A stretch of 26,032 bases of DNA, from assembly GCA_035415725.1 (NCBI GenBank), contig DAOOGN010000061.1:1-26032 (forward strand). Direction: 5' to 3'. This document shows positions 1 through 7,224 of this stretch, piece after piece. A program made the position numbers and the translations under genes. Positions within the stretch are counted from its first letter, which is position 1. Each line of letters opens with the position of its first letter. The notes under the pieces are model-generated. The model searched no databases. It saw only the letters and a program-made list of their open reading frames with translations, and was not told the origin of the DNA. Source of the DNA: DSWT01 sp035415725 (GTDB taxonomy: Bacteria > Chloroflexota > Anaerolineae > B4-G1 > SLSP01).

Positions 1-55
1 AAACCTGGCATAGGGAATAAGTGGCTTCGTCAGGTTTACTAACCTGAATAGATAC
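1..55. repeat. Right end of an R1 repeat copy (partial)
   Basis: This stretch nearly matches the right end of the full R1 copies ending at 1492 and 24559. Shared segments are a CCTGGCATAGGG-like block, a GTCAGGTTTACTA block and the terminal CTGAATAGATAC. The rest of this copy lies before the window. Its right edge joins the 3' remnant of a gene. Confidence 0.85.
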
Positions 56-186
56 TTTGGAATAACCATTACACCGGCATGGCACAGGCGCTGCTTCTCG
101 ACCGACTGTTGCCGGGTTGGAAAAGCCGCGCCTTCGAGGATGATGTCTGGCTTGAGAACCTGCTGATGGAAGCGTCCCAAGGATGA
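52..186 (+). pseudogene. 3' remnant of an unidentified gene, cut by an R1 repeat
   Basis: An open frame begins just after an in-frame TAG at 49-51, inside the R1 end, and runs to TGA at 184-186. It encodes a clearly protein-like tail: HYTGMAQALLLDRLLPG, then WKSRAFEDDVWLENLLMEA. I do not recognise the family. The first ATG is at 79, but a 35-residue free-standing protein is less likely than the C-terminus of a larger protein whose 5' part was lost when the repeat arrived. The stop lies only 7 bases before the GTG of the following lipoprotein, so the two were probably one operon. The remnant status is inference, because the upstream sequence is not visible. Confidence 0.5.
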
Positions 187-193
187 TCATAGC

Positions 194-1114
194 GTGAAAA
201 GACTAAACCAGAGTGTACTTAGTATGATTTTGCTGTTGTTGACGGCCTGCGGAACGCCGTCGGCAGTGCGGCCGACGGCAACGCCGGGCGCGACATGGAC
301 GCCGACAGCCACCCCTATGCCCGTCCTCACGTGGACGCCAACGTTGACGCCCGCGCCCACGCCGATACCGCCGTTAGCCATCAACGTCTCATGGCCGGAA
401 TACGTCTCGGCGTTGGATCCGCCGTTCGTCATAGTGGATGTTCTGCCGCCGCCGGGAATGACGCCGGCCATTACGGTGAGCGCGAAGGTCTATGACCCCA
501 CGATAAAAGTTCACAGCACCTTCGAGCTGGTTGCGCAGGCCGGCCAGCGCTACGTTTCCACACAGCCTCTCCAATTATCGCTGAACGCGCCCGCTGGTCG
601 CTGGTGGCTTATGGTGCAGGTGGACACAGCCTTGAACGTCATCGGAGAACGGATGAAAGTCTTCGAACCTGCGCCTGTCGAATTTCGCGCCCTGACGGAT
701 ACTTTGCCCGCCGGCGTGACGCTGCACGTGCCGCTGGCTTTCACCGAAGTGATGGCGCAGGGCAATTCGTATGCCGGTGGGCGTGTGTGGCAGCATGGGA
801 AGGGGGAAATCGCTCTGTGGTGGGCGCCCGGCCCGACGGAGGTGTTGCTCCTCAACAACGCTGTGGTGATGTTGGAAGCCACGCATAATCTCGCCGTGCC
901 ACCGGAAGTGGTGAGCAGCAGAGAAACCGACTGGCAGGGACAGCCGGCCTTTTTCTTCCAGGAGATGTGGCCCGGCAAAGAAGGCGGCCCCTCCAAAGTC
1001 TGGGTGATTCAGGGAGCGAACCATTGGCTCTACGTGCTGCGTATCCGCGCCGTGGGAGAGAAAACTATCCCCGTTCTGCTGCAAGAAGTCGCCGCGACGT
1101 TCGCCTTCCAATAA
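194..1114 (+). CDS. Putative lipoprotein with Thr/Pro-rich linker
   Basis: A 306-residue protein starting at GTG. It begins with a short charged N-terminus and a hydrophobic stretch ending in a lipobox (LLLLTAC, Cys19), so it is predicted to be lipid-anchored on the outer face of the cytoplasmic membrane. Residues about 21-60 form a low-complexity Thr/Pro/Ala linker typical of surface lipoproteins. The rest (about 61-306) looks like a globular extracytoplasmic domain, rich in beta-type sequence, with no family I can name. The GTG start is chosen because it gives a complete lipoprotein signal; the next ATG at 224 would remove the charged N-region. It follows the gene remnant at 52-186 by 7 bases. 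No terminator is visible before the R1 repeat downstream. Confidence 0.8.
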   Translation: MKRLNQSVLSMILLLLTACGTPSAVRPTATPGATWTPTATPMPVLTWTPTLTPAPTPIPPLAINVSWPEYVSALDPPFVIVDVLPPPGMTPAITVSAKVYDPTIKVHSTFELVAQAGQRYVSTQPLQLSLNAPAGRWWLMVQVDTALNVIGERMKVFEPAPVEFRALTDTLPAGVTLHVPLAFTEVMAQGNSYAGGRVWQHGKGEIALWWAPGPTEVLLLNNAVVMLEATHNLAVPPEVVSSRETDWQGQPAFFFQEMWPGKEGGPSKVWVIQGANHWLYVLRIRAVGEKTIPVLLQEVAATFAFQ

Positions 1115-1180
1115 CTCCGGTGCAGGTTCGGGCGCCGGGAGTGCCTGCCTGGAGCGTGACGAAAATTCGTAACTATTCGT

Positions 1181-1492
1181 AACTATTCAGCCGTCCTTGC
1201 CAGGTGGCGAATGGGACTTTGGGGAGGGCACATAATAAGTTACCCCTTCGGCAGGTGATGACCCTCTTATCCCCCAACCCCCTTCTCCCCCGCCAGCGGG
1301 GGAGAAGGGGGCAAAAAAGAGGGGGTGTGGCGACACCCCCTACAAAAATCCCCCTTCCTGGGGGGCAGGGGGGATGGGCTTATAGAAACATGAATATCTT
1401 GTCATACAGCAGCACCTGGCCTACCAAAGTCTACGCCAAACCTGGCATAGGGAATAAGTGGCTTCGTCAGGTTTACTAGCCTGAATAGATAC
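1181..1492. repeat. R1 dispersed structured repeat, full copy 1
   Basis: This 312-bp copy aligns along its whole length with 24226-24559. It starts with AACTATTCAGCC and ends with CTGAATAGATAC, so the ends carry a short inverted repeat (CTATTCAG / CTGAATAG). Inside is a perfect 15-bp stem (1278-1292 with 1297-1311, loop of four bases), then a second stem around GGGGGTGT / ACACCCCC (about 1320-1343), and a C-rich/G-rich pair at about 1350-1374. No credible protein is encoded. A 10-bp tandem duplication (ATTCGTAACT) sits at its left edge, 1165-1184. This could be a MITE-like non-autonomous element or a structured intergenic repeat. Confidence 0.85.
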
Positions 1493-1533
1493 AACTATTC
1501 AACCACCCTTGTCAGGTTGCGAACGGGACTTTG
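1493..1533. repeat. Left end of another R1 copy, in tandem with copy 1
   Basis: The sequence starting AACTATTCAACCACCC matches the left end of the full R1 copies (1181 onward and 24226 onward) and directly abuts the right end of copy 1. It supplies the stop codon and about the last 11 residues of the PP-loop gene on the minus strand. Confidence 0.8.
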
Positions 1534-2224
1534 GGATTGGAATCCGTTCCGTGCGTTGACTTAAGCGCCACAGATTGGCGCGGATTTGCGCTTGTTCTTT
1601 GTCTTTGAACGTTGCCAGGAACTGTTCGAAGTGACGGCGGCGGTTGGTTTGTGCGCGGGGGCATGTCAGTTCCGGCGGAAACGTCCAGCCCTGCGCGCGA
1701 GCGTAGCGGGTGATATCCTTTTCGGGGGTGTAAATCAGCGGACGGATCAACGTCAGATGCCCGTTAAAGTAGCGCCGGCGCGGTTCGAGCGTCTCGAGCA
1801 CGCCCTTGACCATCAAACTCATCAACGTGGTGACGGCGGCATCGTCGGCATGATGACCGAGCGCGACCTTGTTGCACCCCAGACGCTCGGCAGCGCCAAA
1901 CAGCGCTTTGCGCCGGTTCAACGCACAGCGGAAGCAGTCCATCGGCAAGGGTTCGTCATCGGCCACGAGCAACGGTGCGATGTCGTACTGCACGCCCAAC
2001 TCGCGGAACCACGGCTCCAACGTGGGGACGAGATTGGGCAGTCCGGCGGCTGTTCCGTCGATGTGCACAGCGACGACGGTATACTTTCCGGGAATGTCCA
2101 CGCCACGCAGCAGCATATCCAGCAACACGCGGCTGTCCTTGCCGCCCGACACCCCTACCGCAATCCGGTCGCCATCCGCGATCAGTTCAAACTCCCGCAC
2201 CGCGCGGTTGACGCTCTTCAACAC
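1499..2224 (-). CDS. TtcA-like tRNA thiolation PP-loop ATPase
   Basis: A 241-residue cytoplasmic protein of the PP-loop ATP pyrophosphatase superfamily, TtcA/TtuA group. Members adenylate tRNA and insert sulfur into a base (2-thiocytidine for TtcA). The PP-loop SGGKDS is at residues 26-31, a CxxC pair at C97/C100 sits in the typical CFRCALNRRK context, GHHADD is at about 123-128, and a third cysteine is C188 (CPR). These three Cys match the usual iron-sulfur ligands of the family. The start is a GTG 29 bases after the rfbB stop. Homologues usually have a few residues more, and the frame stays open upstream to the rfbB end but offers only an ATT there, so the exact start is uncertain. The last residues, from about PKSRSQPDKGG, are encoded by R1 repeat sequence. 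Confidence 0.8.
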   Translation of the reverse strand: MLKSVNRAVREFELIADGDRIAVGVSGGKDSRVLLDMLLRGVDIPGKYTVVAVHIDGTAAGLPNLVPTLEPWFRELGVQYDIAPLLVADDEPLPMDCFRCALNRRKALFGAAERLGCNKVALGHHADDAAVTTLMSLMVKGVLETLEPRRRYFNGHLTLIRPLIYTPEKDITRYARAQGWTFPPELTCPRAQTNRRRHFEQFLATFKDKEQAQIRANLWRLSQRTERIPIPKSRSQPDKGG

Positions 2225-2253
2225 GTACCGTGCTACTGTTTCGCTTCTAATGT

Positions 2254-3294
2254 CTAGTTTCTCACTTCTCCATCTTGCAGCCGCTTCCCGTACTGTGCCG
2301 CGTAATAGGCTTTATACAGCTCGCCGCTTTTGATGGGTCGCCACCACCACTCATTCTCCGCATACCAGCGGACGGTCTTCTCGATAGCCTCGGCGCAGGT
2401 GTGGGCTGGTTTCCATCCCAGGCTACGGAGTTTGCTGACATCCAGCGCGTAGCGGCGGTCATGCCCGGCGCGGTCTTCCACATGCTTGATGAGGCTTTCC
2501 GGCTTGCCGAGAGTCGCCAGTACAATGCGCGTCATCTCCAGATTCGTCATTTCTCCGCCGGTGCCCACGTTGTAGATTTCGCCCAACGTCCCGTGGTGCA
2601 GCACCCAATCAATGCCTTCACAGTGATCGAGAACATACTGGTAATCGCGCATCTGCTGGCCGTCGCCGTAGACGGGGAGCGGTTGGTCGTCGATGGCATT
2701 GGTGGCGAAAAGCGGCACGACCTTCTCCGGGTACTGGTAGGGGCCGACATTGTTCGCGCCGCGCGTGATGGTGACCGGCAGTCCCCACGATTCGTGATAG
2801 GCCAGCACCATCAGATCACCACCGGTTTTGCTGGCGGCGTAAGGACTGCGCGGCTTCACGTTGTCCGTCTCCGTGGAACGATTTTCCAGGACTTGCCCGT
2901 AAACCTCATCTGTGCTGACCTGGTGATAGCGTTCCAGCCCCAACTTCTTCGCCGCCTCCAACAGCACATAAGTGCCAAAGACGTCCGTTTGGATGAAGGA
3001 CCCCGGCTCCATCAGCGAGCGGTCTACATGCGTCTCGGCGGCAAAGTTGACGAGGGTATCAATTCGGTAATCTCTCAACGTCGCTTCGACCATCGCGCTA
3101 GCGCCGATATCACCCTTCACGAAGGCATAACGGCCCGCGAACTTTTCCGCCACGTCCTGCAGGTTCTCCAGCCGCCCGGCGTAAGTGAGTTTATCGTAAG
3201 CGACGATGAAATAGTCAGGATACCTCTCCAGCAGGAAGCGTATGAAATTGGAGCCGATGAATCCGGCCCCCCCTGTGACCAACAACCGTTGCAT
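2254..3294 (-). CDS. rfbB: dTDP-glucose 4,6-dehydratase
   Basis: A 346-residue extended short-chain dehydrogenase that converts dTDP-glucose to dTDP-4-keto-6-deoxyglucose, the second step towards dTDP-rhamnose and other deoxysugars for cell-surface glycans. The NAD-binding GGAGFIGS is at residues 8-15. The catalytic TDE triad is at 128-130 (STDEVYG), and the Tyr/Lys pair is in YAASK at 152-156. The substrate-binding segment with NNVGPYQYPEK and the C-terminal DRAGHDRRYALD signature are intact. The length is normal for RfbB/RmlB. The ATG start is supported by GGGAGGG (plus-strand 3301-3307) six bases upstream. No rmlA, rmlC or rmlD neighbour is in the window. The gene is divergent from the helicase gene and is followed by the PP-loop gene. 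Confidence 0.93.
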   Translation of the reverse strand: MQRLLVTGGAGFIGSNFIRFLLERYPDYFIVAYDKLTYAGRLENLQDVAEKFAGRYAFVKGDIGASAMVEATLRDYRIDTLVNFAAETHVDRSLMEPGSFIQTDVFGTYVLLEAAKKLGLERYHQVSTDEVYGQVLENRSTETDNVKPRSPYAASKTGGDLMVLAYHESWGLPVTITRGANNVGPYQYPEKVVPLFATNAIDDQPLPVYGDGQQMRDYQYVLDHCEGIDWVLHHGTLGEIYNVGTGGEMTNLEMTRIVLATLGKPESLIKHVEDRAGHDRRYALDVSKLRSLGWKPAHTCAEAIEKTVRWYAENEWWWRPIKSGELYKAYYAAQYGKRLQDGEVRN

Positions 3295-3315
3295 AACATT
3301 CCCTCCCGAAAGTAT

Positions 3316-3342
3316 AGCGAATCAGTGAATGAGCGAATCGGC
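3316..3342. repeat. Dispersed R2 repeat fragment (AGCGAATCAGTGAATGAGCG...)
   Basis: These 27 bases match 20524-20550 in inverted orientation with a single difference. Here they lie in the intergenic region upstream of rfbB; at the other site they are translated as part of the linker of the molybdenum hydroxylase. The remainder of the 3295-3449 region shows nothing further that I can name. Confidence 0.7.
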
Positions 3343-3449
3343 AAACCCACCAATTCACCACGGTTCGTCCCTTGCCGTCTGGATAGTGAGCGCCAGGCTG
3401 AGCCGTGACGAAATTGGAAAGATGATGGCCGTAAGCAGTATACCACACA

Positions 3450-3477
3450 TTGACGAAACCCCCGCATAATGTAAAAT
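3450..3477 (+). promoter_or_regulatory. Predicted promoter of the helicase operon (near-leaderless)
   Basis: A -35 box TTGACG (3450-3455) and a -10 box TAAAAT (3472-3477) are separated by 16 bases. Transcription would be expected to begin at about 3484-3486, right at the ATG at 3487. No Shine-Dalgarno-like sequence precedes that ATG, which fits a leaderless or nearly leaderless mRNA. An alternative -10, CATAAT at 3465-3470, lacks a good -35. Confidence 0.45.
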
Positions 3478-3486
3478 AGACCTGTT

Positions 3487-5247
3487 ATGGAATACCGAGT
3501 GGATGCACCGTTAATCGTTCAGGGCGACCGGACTGTGCTCCTCGAAGTGAACAATCCGCATTACGAGGAGGCCAGGGACCACCTGGCACGCTTCGCCGAG
3601 CTGGAAAAAAGCCCGGAGTATATCCATACCTACCGCATTTCATCCCTCTCCTTGTGGAATGCGGCGTCGGCGGGAATGACTGCCGACGAAATCCTGGCAG
3701 GACTGCACGACTACGCCAAATACCCGTTGCCCGACAACGTCGTCGTCGAAATCAAAGAGGCGATTGGGCGTTATGGGCGTGTGCGGCTCACCCGTGATCC
3801 TAACGATCCCACCCGCCTGCGTTTGGTGTCCGACGATCCACTGCTCCTGATGGAACTGGAGCGCAATCACCATCTCAAAGTTTACATCCTTGATCGTCTG
3901 GGGCCGCATACGCTGCAAGTGCCGGCCTCGCGGCGTGGACACGTTAAGCAGGCGCTGGTCAAGGCCGGCTATCCCGCCGAAGACCTGGTGGGGTACATCA
4001 ATGGCGGCACGCTCCCCATTCAACTCCGCGCGACGACAGCGGCGGGTTTACCTTTCACCGTTCGTCAGTACCAACAGGATGCCAGCGAAATCTTCTGGGC
4101 CAACGGCTCCGACGCCGGCGGTGCGGGCGCGATTGTCCTGCCCTGCGGCGCCGGGAAAACCATCGTCGGCATGGTCGCCATGACGCTGGCGCAGACGAAC
4201 ACGTTGATCCTCACGCCGAGCACCGTGGCGGCGCGCCAGTGGCGCGAGGAACTGCTCGACAAAACCACCGTCACCGCCGACATGATCGGTGAATACACCG
4301 GCCTGTGCAAGGAAATCCGCCCGATCACCGTCACCACGTACCAGATTCTCACCCATCGCAAACGCGGCACGAAGGACATGCACCTGTCGCTGGAGCAGGA
4401 ATTTCCGCACTTCGGGCTGTTCAATGAGGGCCACTGGGGCCTGATCATCTACGACGAAGTCCATCTGCTGCCCGCGCCGGTCTTCCGCATCACGGCAGAG
4501 TTGCAGGCACGCCGTCGCCTGGGGCTGACGGCCACCCTCGTCCGCGAAGATGGACGCGAAGAGGATGTGTTCTCGCTGATCGGCCCGAAGAAGTACGACG
4601 TGCCGTGGCATGATTTGGAACGCCAGGGCTGGATCGCGCCGGCCATCTGCTACGAGATCCGCGTGGATATGCCGGAAAGCGAGCGTCTGGAGTACATTGT
4701 CGCCGAAGAGAGACAAAAATATCGTATCGCGGCGGACAATTCCGTTAAACTTGACATTCTGGATCGCCTGTTGCGTTATCATCAGGGCGACCAGGTGCTC
4801 ATCATCGGCATGTATTTGCAGCAACTGGAGAAGATCGCCAAACACTACGGCTACCCTCTCATCACCGGTGACACTAAAGTTGTGGAACGTGAAGCGCTGT
4901 ATGAAAAGTTCCGCACGGGTGAAGTCAAGACACTGGTGGTCTCTAAGGTCGCCAACTTCTCCATCGACTTGCCCGACGCCAGTGTAGCGATTCAAATTTC
5001 GGGCACGTTCGGCTCACGGCAGGAAGAGGCGCAGCGGCTCGGGCGCATCTTACGCCCCAAACCTGGCGGTCGACAGGCGTATTTCTACACCATCGTCAGC
5101 AAAGAGACGGTGGACCAACAGTACAGCGCCAATCGTCAGCGTTTCTTGACCGAGCAAGGCTACCGCTATCTGATTCTTTACGCTGAGGAAATACCCGCAG
5201 CACTGCCACACACCCAGCAGCGTCTCTTAGGAGCTAAGAGCGGCTGA
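3487..5247 (+). CDS. XPB/ERCC3-type DNA helicase (SF2)
   Basis: A 586-residue superfamily 2 helicase of the XPB type, a 3'-5' DNA translocase known from TFIIH and nucleotide excision repair in eukaryotes and archaea and also present in bacteria. Residues 1-190 form the N-terminal damage-recognition-like region. The Walker A motif is PCGAGKT at 219-225, motif II is DEVH at 323-326, and LTAT at 347-350 is followed by R353-E354-D355, the RED motif that distinguishes XPB. The second RecA domain carries the motif VI region QRLGRILRP at 516-524. All core motifs look intact, so it should be active. It starts the apparent operon with the two proteins that follow. Its last residues (about QRLLGAKSG) and its TGA lie inside a palindromic repeat shared with 21098-21150. 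Confidence 0.92.
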   Translation: MEYRVDAPLIVQGDRTVLLEVNNPHYEEARDHLARFAELEKSPEYIHTYRISSLSLWNAASAGMTADEILAGLHDYAKYPLPDNVVVEIKEAIGRYGRVRLTRDPNDPTRLRLVSDDPLLLMELERNHHLKVYILDRLGPHTLQVPASRRGHVKQALVKAGYPAEDLVGYINGGTLPIQLRATTAAGLPFTVRQYQQDASEIFWANGSDAGGAGAIVLPCGAGKTIVGMVAMTLAQTNTLILTPSTVAARQWREELLDKTTVTADMIGEYTGLCKEIRPITVTTYQILTHRKRGTKDMHLSLEQEFPHFGLFNEGHWGLIIYDEVHLLPAPVFRITAELQARRRLGLTATLVREDGREEDVFSLIGPKKYDVPWHDLERQGWIAPAICYEIRVDMPESERLEYIVAEERQKYRIAADNSVKLDILDRLLRYHQGDQVLIIGMYLQQLEKIAKHYGYPLITGDTKVVEREALYEKFRTGEVKTLVVSKVANFSIDLPDASVAIQISGTFGSRQEEAQRLGRILRPKPGGRQAYFYTIVSKETVDQQYSANRQRFLTEQGYRYLILYAEEIPAALPHTQQRLLGAKSG

Positions 5248-5281
5248 AGCCGCCACTACCAACGGCAATTGGCGTAAGCCT
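5220..5281. repeat. R3 palindromic repeat copy spanning the helicase stop codon
   Basis: This stretch (CGTCTCTTAGGAGCTAAG, then CGGCTGAAGCCG, then a GGCGTAAG-like end) matches 21098-21150 with few differences. It contains the small palindromes CTTAG/CTAAG and CGGC/GCCG. It covers the end of the helicase coding region, including its TGA at 5245-5247, and ends just before the RBS of the next gene. Confidence 0.8.
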
Positions 5282-5304
5282 TCATCATGAGGTGGAAAAC
5301 AAAC

Positions 5305-7224
5305 ATGCCCAACACAGCGGCGGTCTGCGCACCGGATGCCCTTACAGAGGAGCTTAATTACACATGGTTGCAACCCGGCAAGCCCGTGAAGCCACAGGCG
5401 GAGGCACCCTTTTGGCTGTATCCTAACCAGGACGACATCACCGAGGTGGTGGAGGATATAGTGGAGCAGCAATGGCGCGTGGATTTCATCCGCCGGCAAA
5501 TCACCCGGCTCGGTGTAAAACCCAAAGGACAGCGTCGGGTTGATTTGGTGCGGCAACTCATCGAATGTTTTCTCGATCCTGACCGGGTTGCCCGTCAGTG
5601 GGCCACCCTCGACGCTGAAGAGCAACGTTACTATCTCTACTGGCTTCTCTACAACAACCTGTCAAGTCTGCGTACCCAACCAACGTTCATCGATCAAATA
5701 GCGACCTTCTCCAAGCCGATAGGCACGTTAACCCAACGGATACTGCAAGCCGGTTTGGGGTTGCAAAATGAAGAGGGGCAATCTTTTGTCCCCTTCGAGA
5801 TGTTCAAGCTGTTTCCGCCAGTCTACCTGCCTTTCGACTCAGAACCGCCGCCGGCGAGGTTCACGCCGGCGGCCGATCCGCACTTGCTGCTCACGCACGT
5901 GCAACAATTGTTAGGACTGGTGCAAGCCGGCGACTCTCATATCCAGCCTCGCCCGCGCTGGAGCCCGCCCCGCGTCAGCTATTACAGTGCTGAGTACCAG
6001 ATCCATCCCCCTGTGCCGGATGATGCCCGACGTCTGTTGAGCAATCCGAATCTACAAGGCGTGATTACCTTATGCCCGCCGATACCCTACCTGGCTGACC
6101 AAACCCTTGCGGCGTGGTCTGCCCATCTGGAACTCTCACCGTCCATCGCCGAGCTTCTCTACCACGTGCTGCTTAGCGGTCAACTTCTGCTGCCGGGCGA
6201 TCCGGTGACGCTCGACATGACACTGTTCCAGTCCTGGATGATACAAACTTCCTATAACCAATGGACGGCCCTCTACCAACTCTATCGCCATATCGCCGAC
6301 TGGGCTGACTGGTGGCCGGACTGGCGCACGGGCGAGATTAAAATTCAATGGAATTATCAATATGCCTGGGGATTGTCAGCTATCGATAACACCCTCCACA
6401 TGACGCACGTTATGCTGCGATGGACCATGCTAGATCTGCTGGCCTTTCTGCCTCACGACACCTGGCTTTCACTGGATAAGGTTATCCAATTTCTGATCAA
6501 GCTGTACCCTGAGCCGAAGACTTACCATTATCAGCAGAGTTTGTTGTGCAAAGACGCGCAGGATCAGTGGAAGGGGTTCCTGGAGCGGGTGTTGTGCGCC
6601 ATGCTAAAGGGAGCCCTGCATGCCTTTGGACTGGTCGATATCGCGCCCACACCGGATGAGATCGAGGTTTTCCGGCTGCGGCATTTGCAGGACTTGCACT
6701 GGAACCGCCCAGGCACCCTGTTGATCGAAGACACAACCGCGTTTAGCCGTGACGATGTCGCCTTTAGCCCGCACGAACAGATGTTATCGATCAAGCCGCC
6801 GGCCAAGGCAGAGTTCCTCAGCGCCATACAGCAGTGGAGCAAACCCGGTGGGCTGGTCGACAGCCAACTGTGCTACCAACTGGACGTGGAGCGTCTGCAC
6901 CAAGCGTTCGAACAGGGGGAAACACCGGACACGCTCGCCGAACGTTGGGAAAAAAGTTCGACTTTTCCCCCTTTCCCTGAAATTCAACAGTGGTGGCAAC
7001 ACTGGTGGGAGCGCTATGGTCATGTCCGATTTTATCCGCAACAAGTCACGCTGATGACGCGGGATGAATTCACGCTCCACGAGTTGCAAGTCGCTCTACC
7101 GACGGTGCGTGATGCTATCCTGGGATTGGTCACACCCCAGGTGGCGCTCCTGCAACCGGAACAGGTAAGCCACATCGTGAGCGACCTGAAACGTCAGGGG
7201 TACATGCCCAAGGAGGAAACGTGA
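5305..7224 (+). CDS. Large XPB-associated protein A
   Basis: A 639-residue cytoplasmic-type protein without signal peptide or membrane segments. I find no named family over most of it. The N-terminal part (about residues 45-75, FIRRQITRLGVKPKGQRR) resembles a small DNA-binding-type helical segment, and the middle is rich in Trp and Tyr. The last 115 residues (about 523-639) share a pattern with two segments of the next protein: Y-x-L-x(3)-L, a GETPD-type turn, a Trp/Tyr block, an EL-x(4)-P-x-VR segment and a final L-x(3)-GY. The ATG at 5305 is preferred over 5287 because AGGTGG at 5290-5295 lies nine bases before it; starting at 5287 would add six residues. The gene lies 57 bases after the helicase and overlaps the next gene by four bases, so a role with the helicase is a reasonable inference. 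Confidence 0.75.
   Translation: MPNTAAVCAPDALTEELNYTWLQPGKPVKPQAEAPFWLYPNQDDITEVVEDIVEQQWRVDFIRRQITRLGVKPKGQRRVDLVRQLIECFLDPDRVARQWATLDAEEQRYYLYWLLYNNLSSLRTQPTFIDQIATFSKPIGTLTQRILQAGLGLQNEEGQSFVPFEMFKLFPPVYLPFDSEPPPARFTPAADPHLLLTHVQQLLGLVQAGDSHIQPRPRWSPPRVSYYSAEYQIHPPVPDDARRLLSNPNLQGVITLCPPIPYLADQTLAAWSAHLELSPSIAELLYHVLLSGQLLLPGDPVTLDMTLFQSWMIQTSYNQWTALYQLYRHIADWADWWPDWRTGEIKIQWNYQYAWGLSAIDNTLHMTHVMLRWTMLDLLAFLPHDTWLSLDKVIQFLIKLYPEPKTYHYQQSLLCKDAQDQWKGFLERVLCAMLKGALHAFGLVDIAPTPDEIEVFRLRHLQDLHWNRPGTLLIEDTTAFSRDDVAFSPHEQMLSIKPPAKAEFLSAIQQWSKPGGLVDSQLCYQLDVERLHQAFEQGETPDTLAERWEKSSTFPPFPEIQQWWQHWWERYGHVRFYPQQVTLMTRDEFTLHELQVALPTVRDAILGLVTPQVALLQPEQVSHIVSDLKRQGYMPKEET

Noticed and set aside
1250..1380. 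A CRISPR-like or RNA-gene interpretation of the hairpin-rich R1 interior
   Set aside because: There are no regularly spaced direct repeats with unique spacers, and the stems recur as one dispersed element in other intergenic sites.
4048..4995. A 315-residue minus-strand ORF inside the XPB gene
   Set aside because: It is opposite intact helicase motifs; its composition is typical of an antisense reading frame and it has no independent signals.
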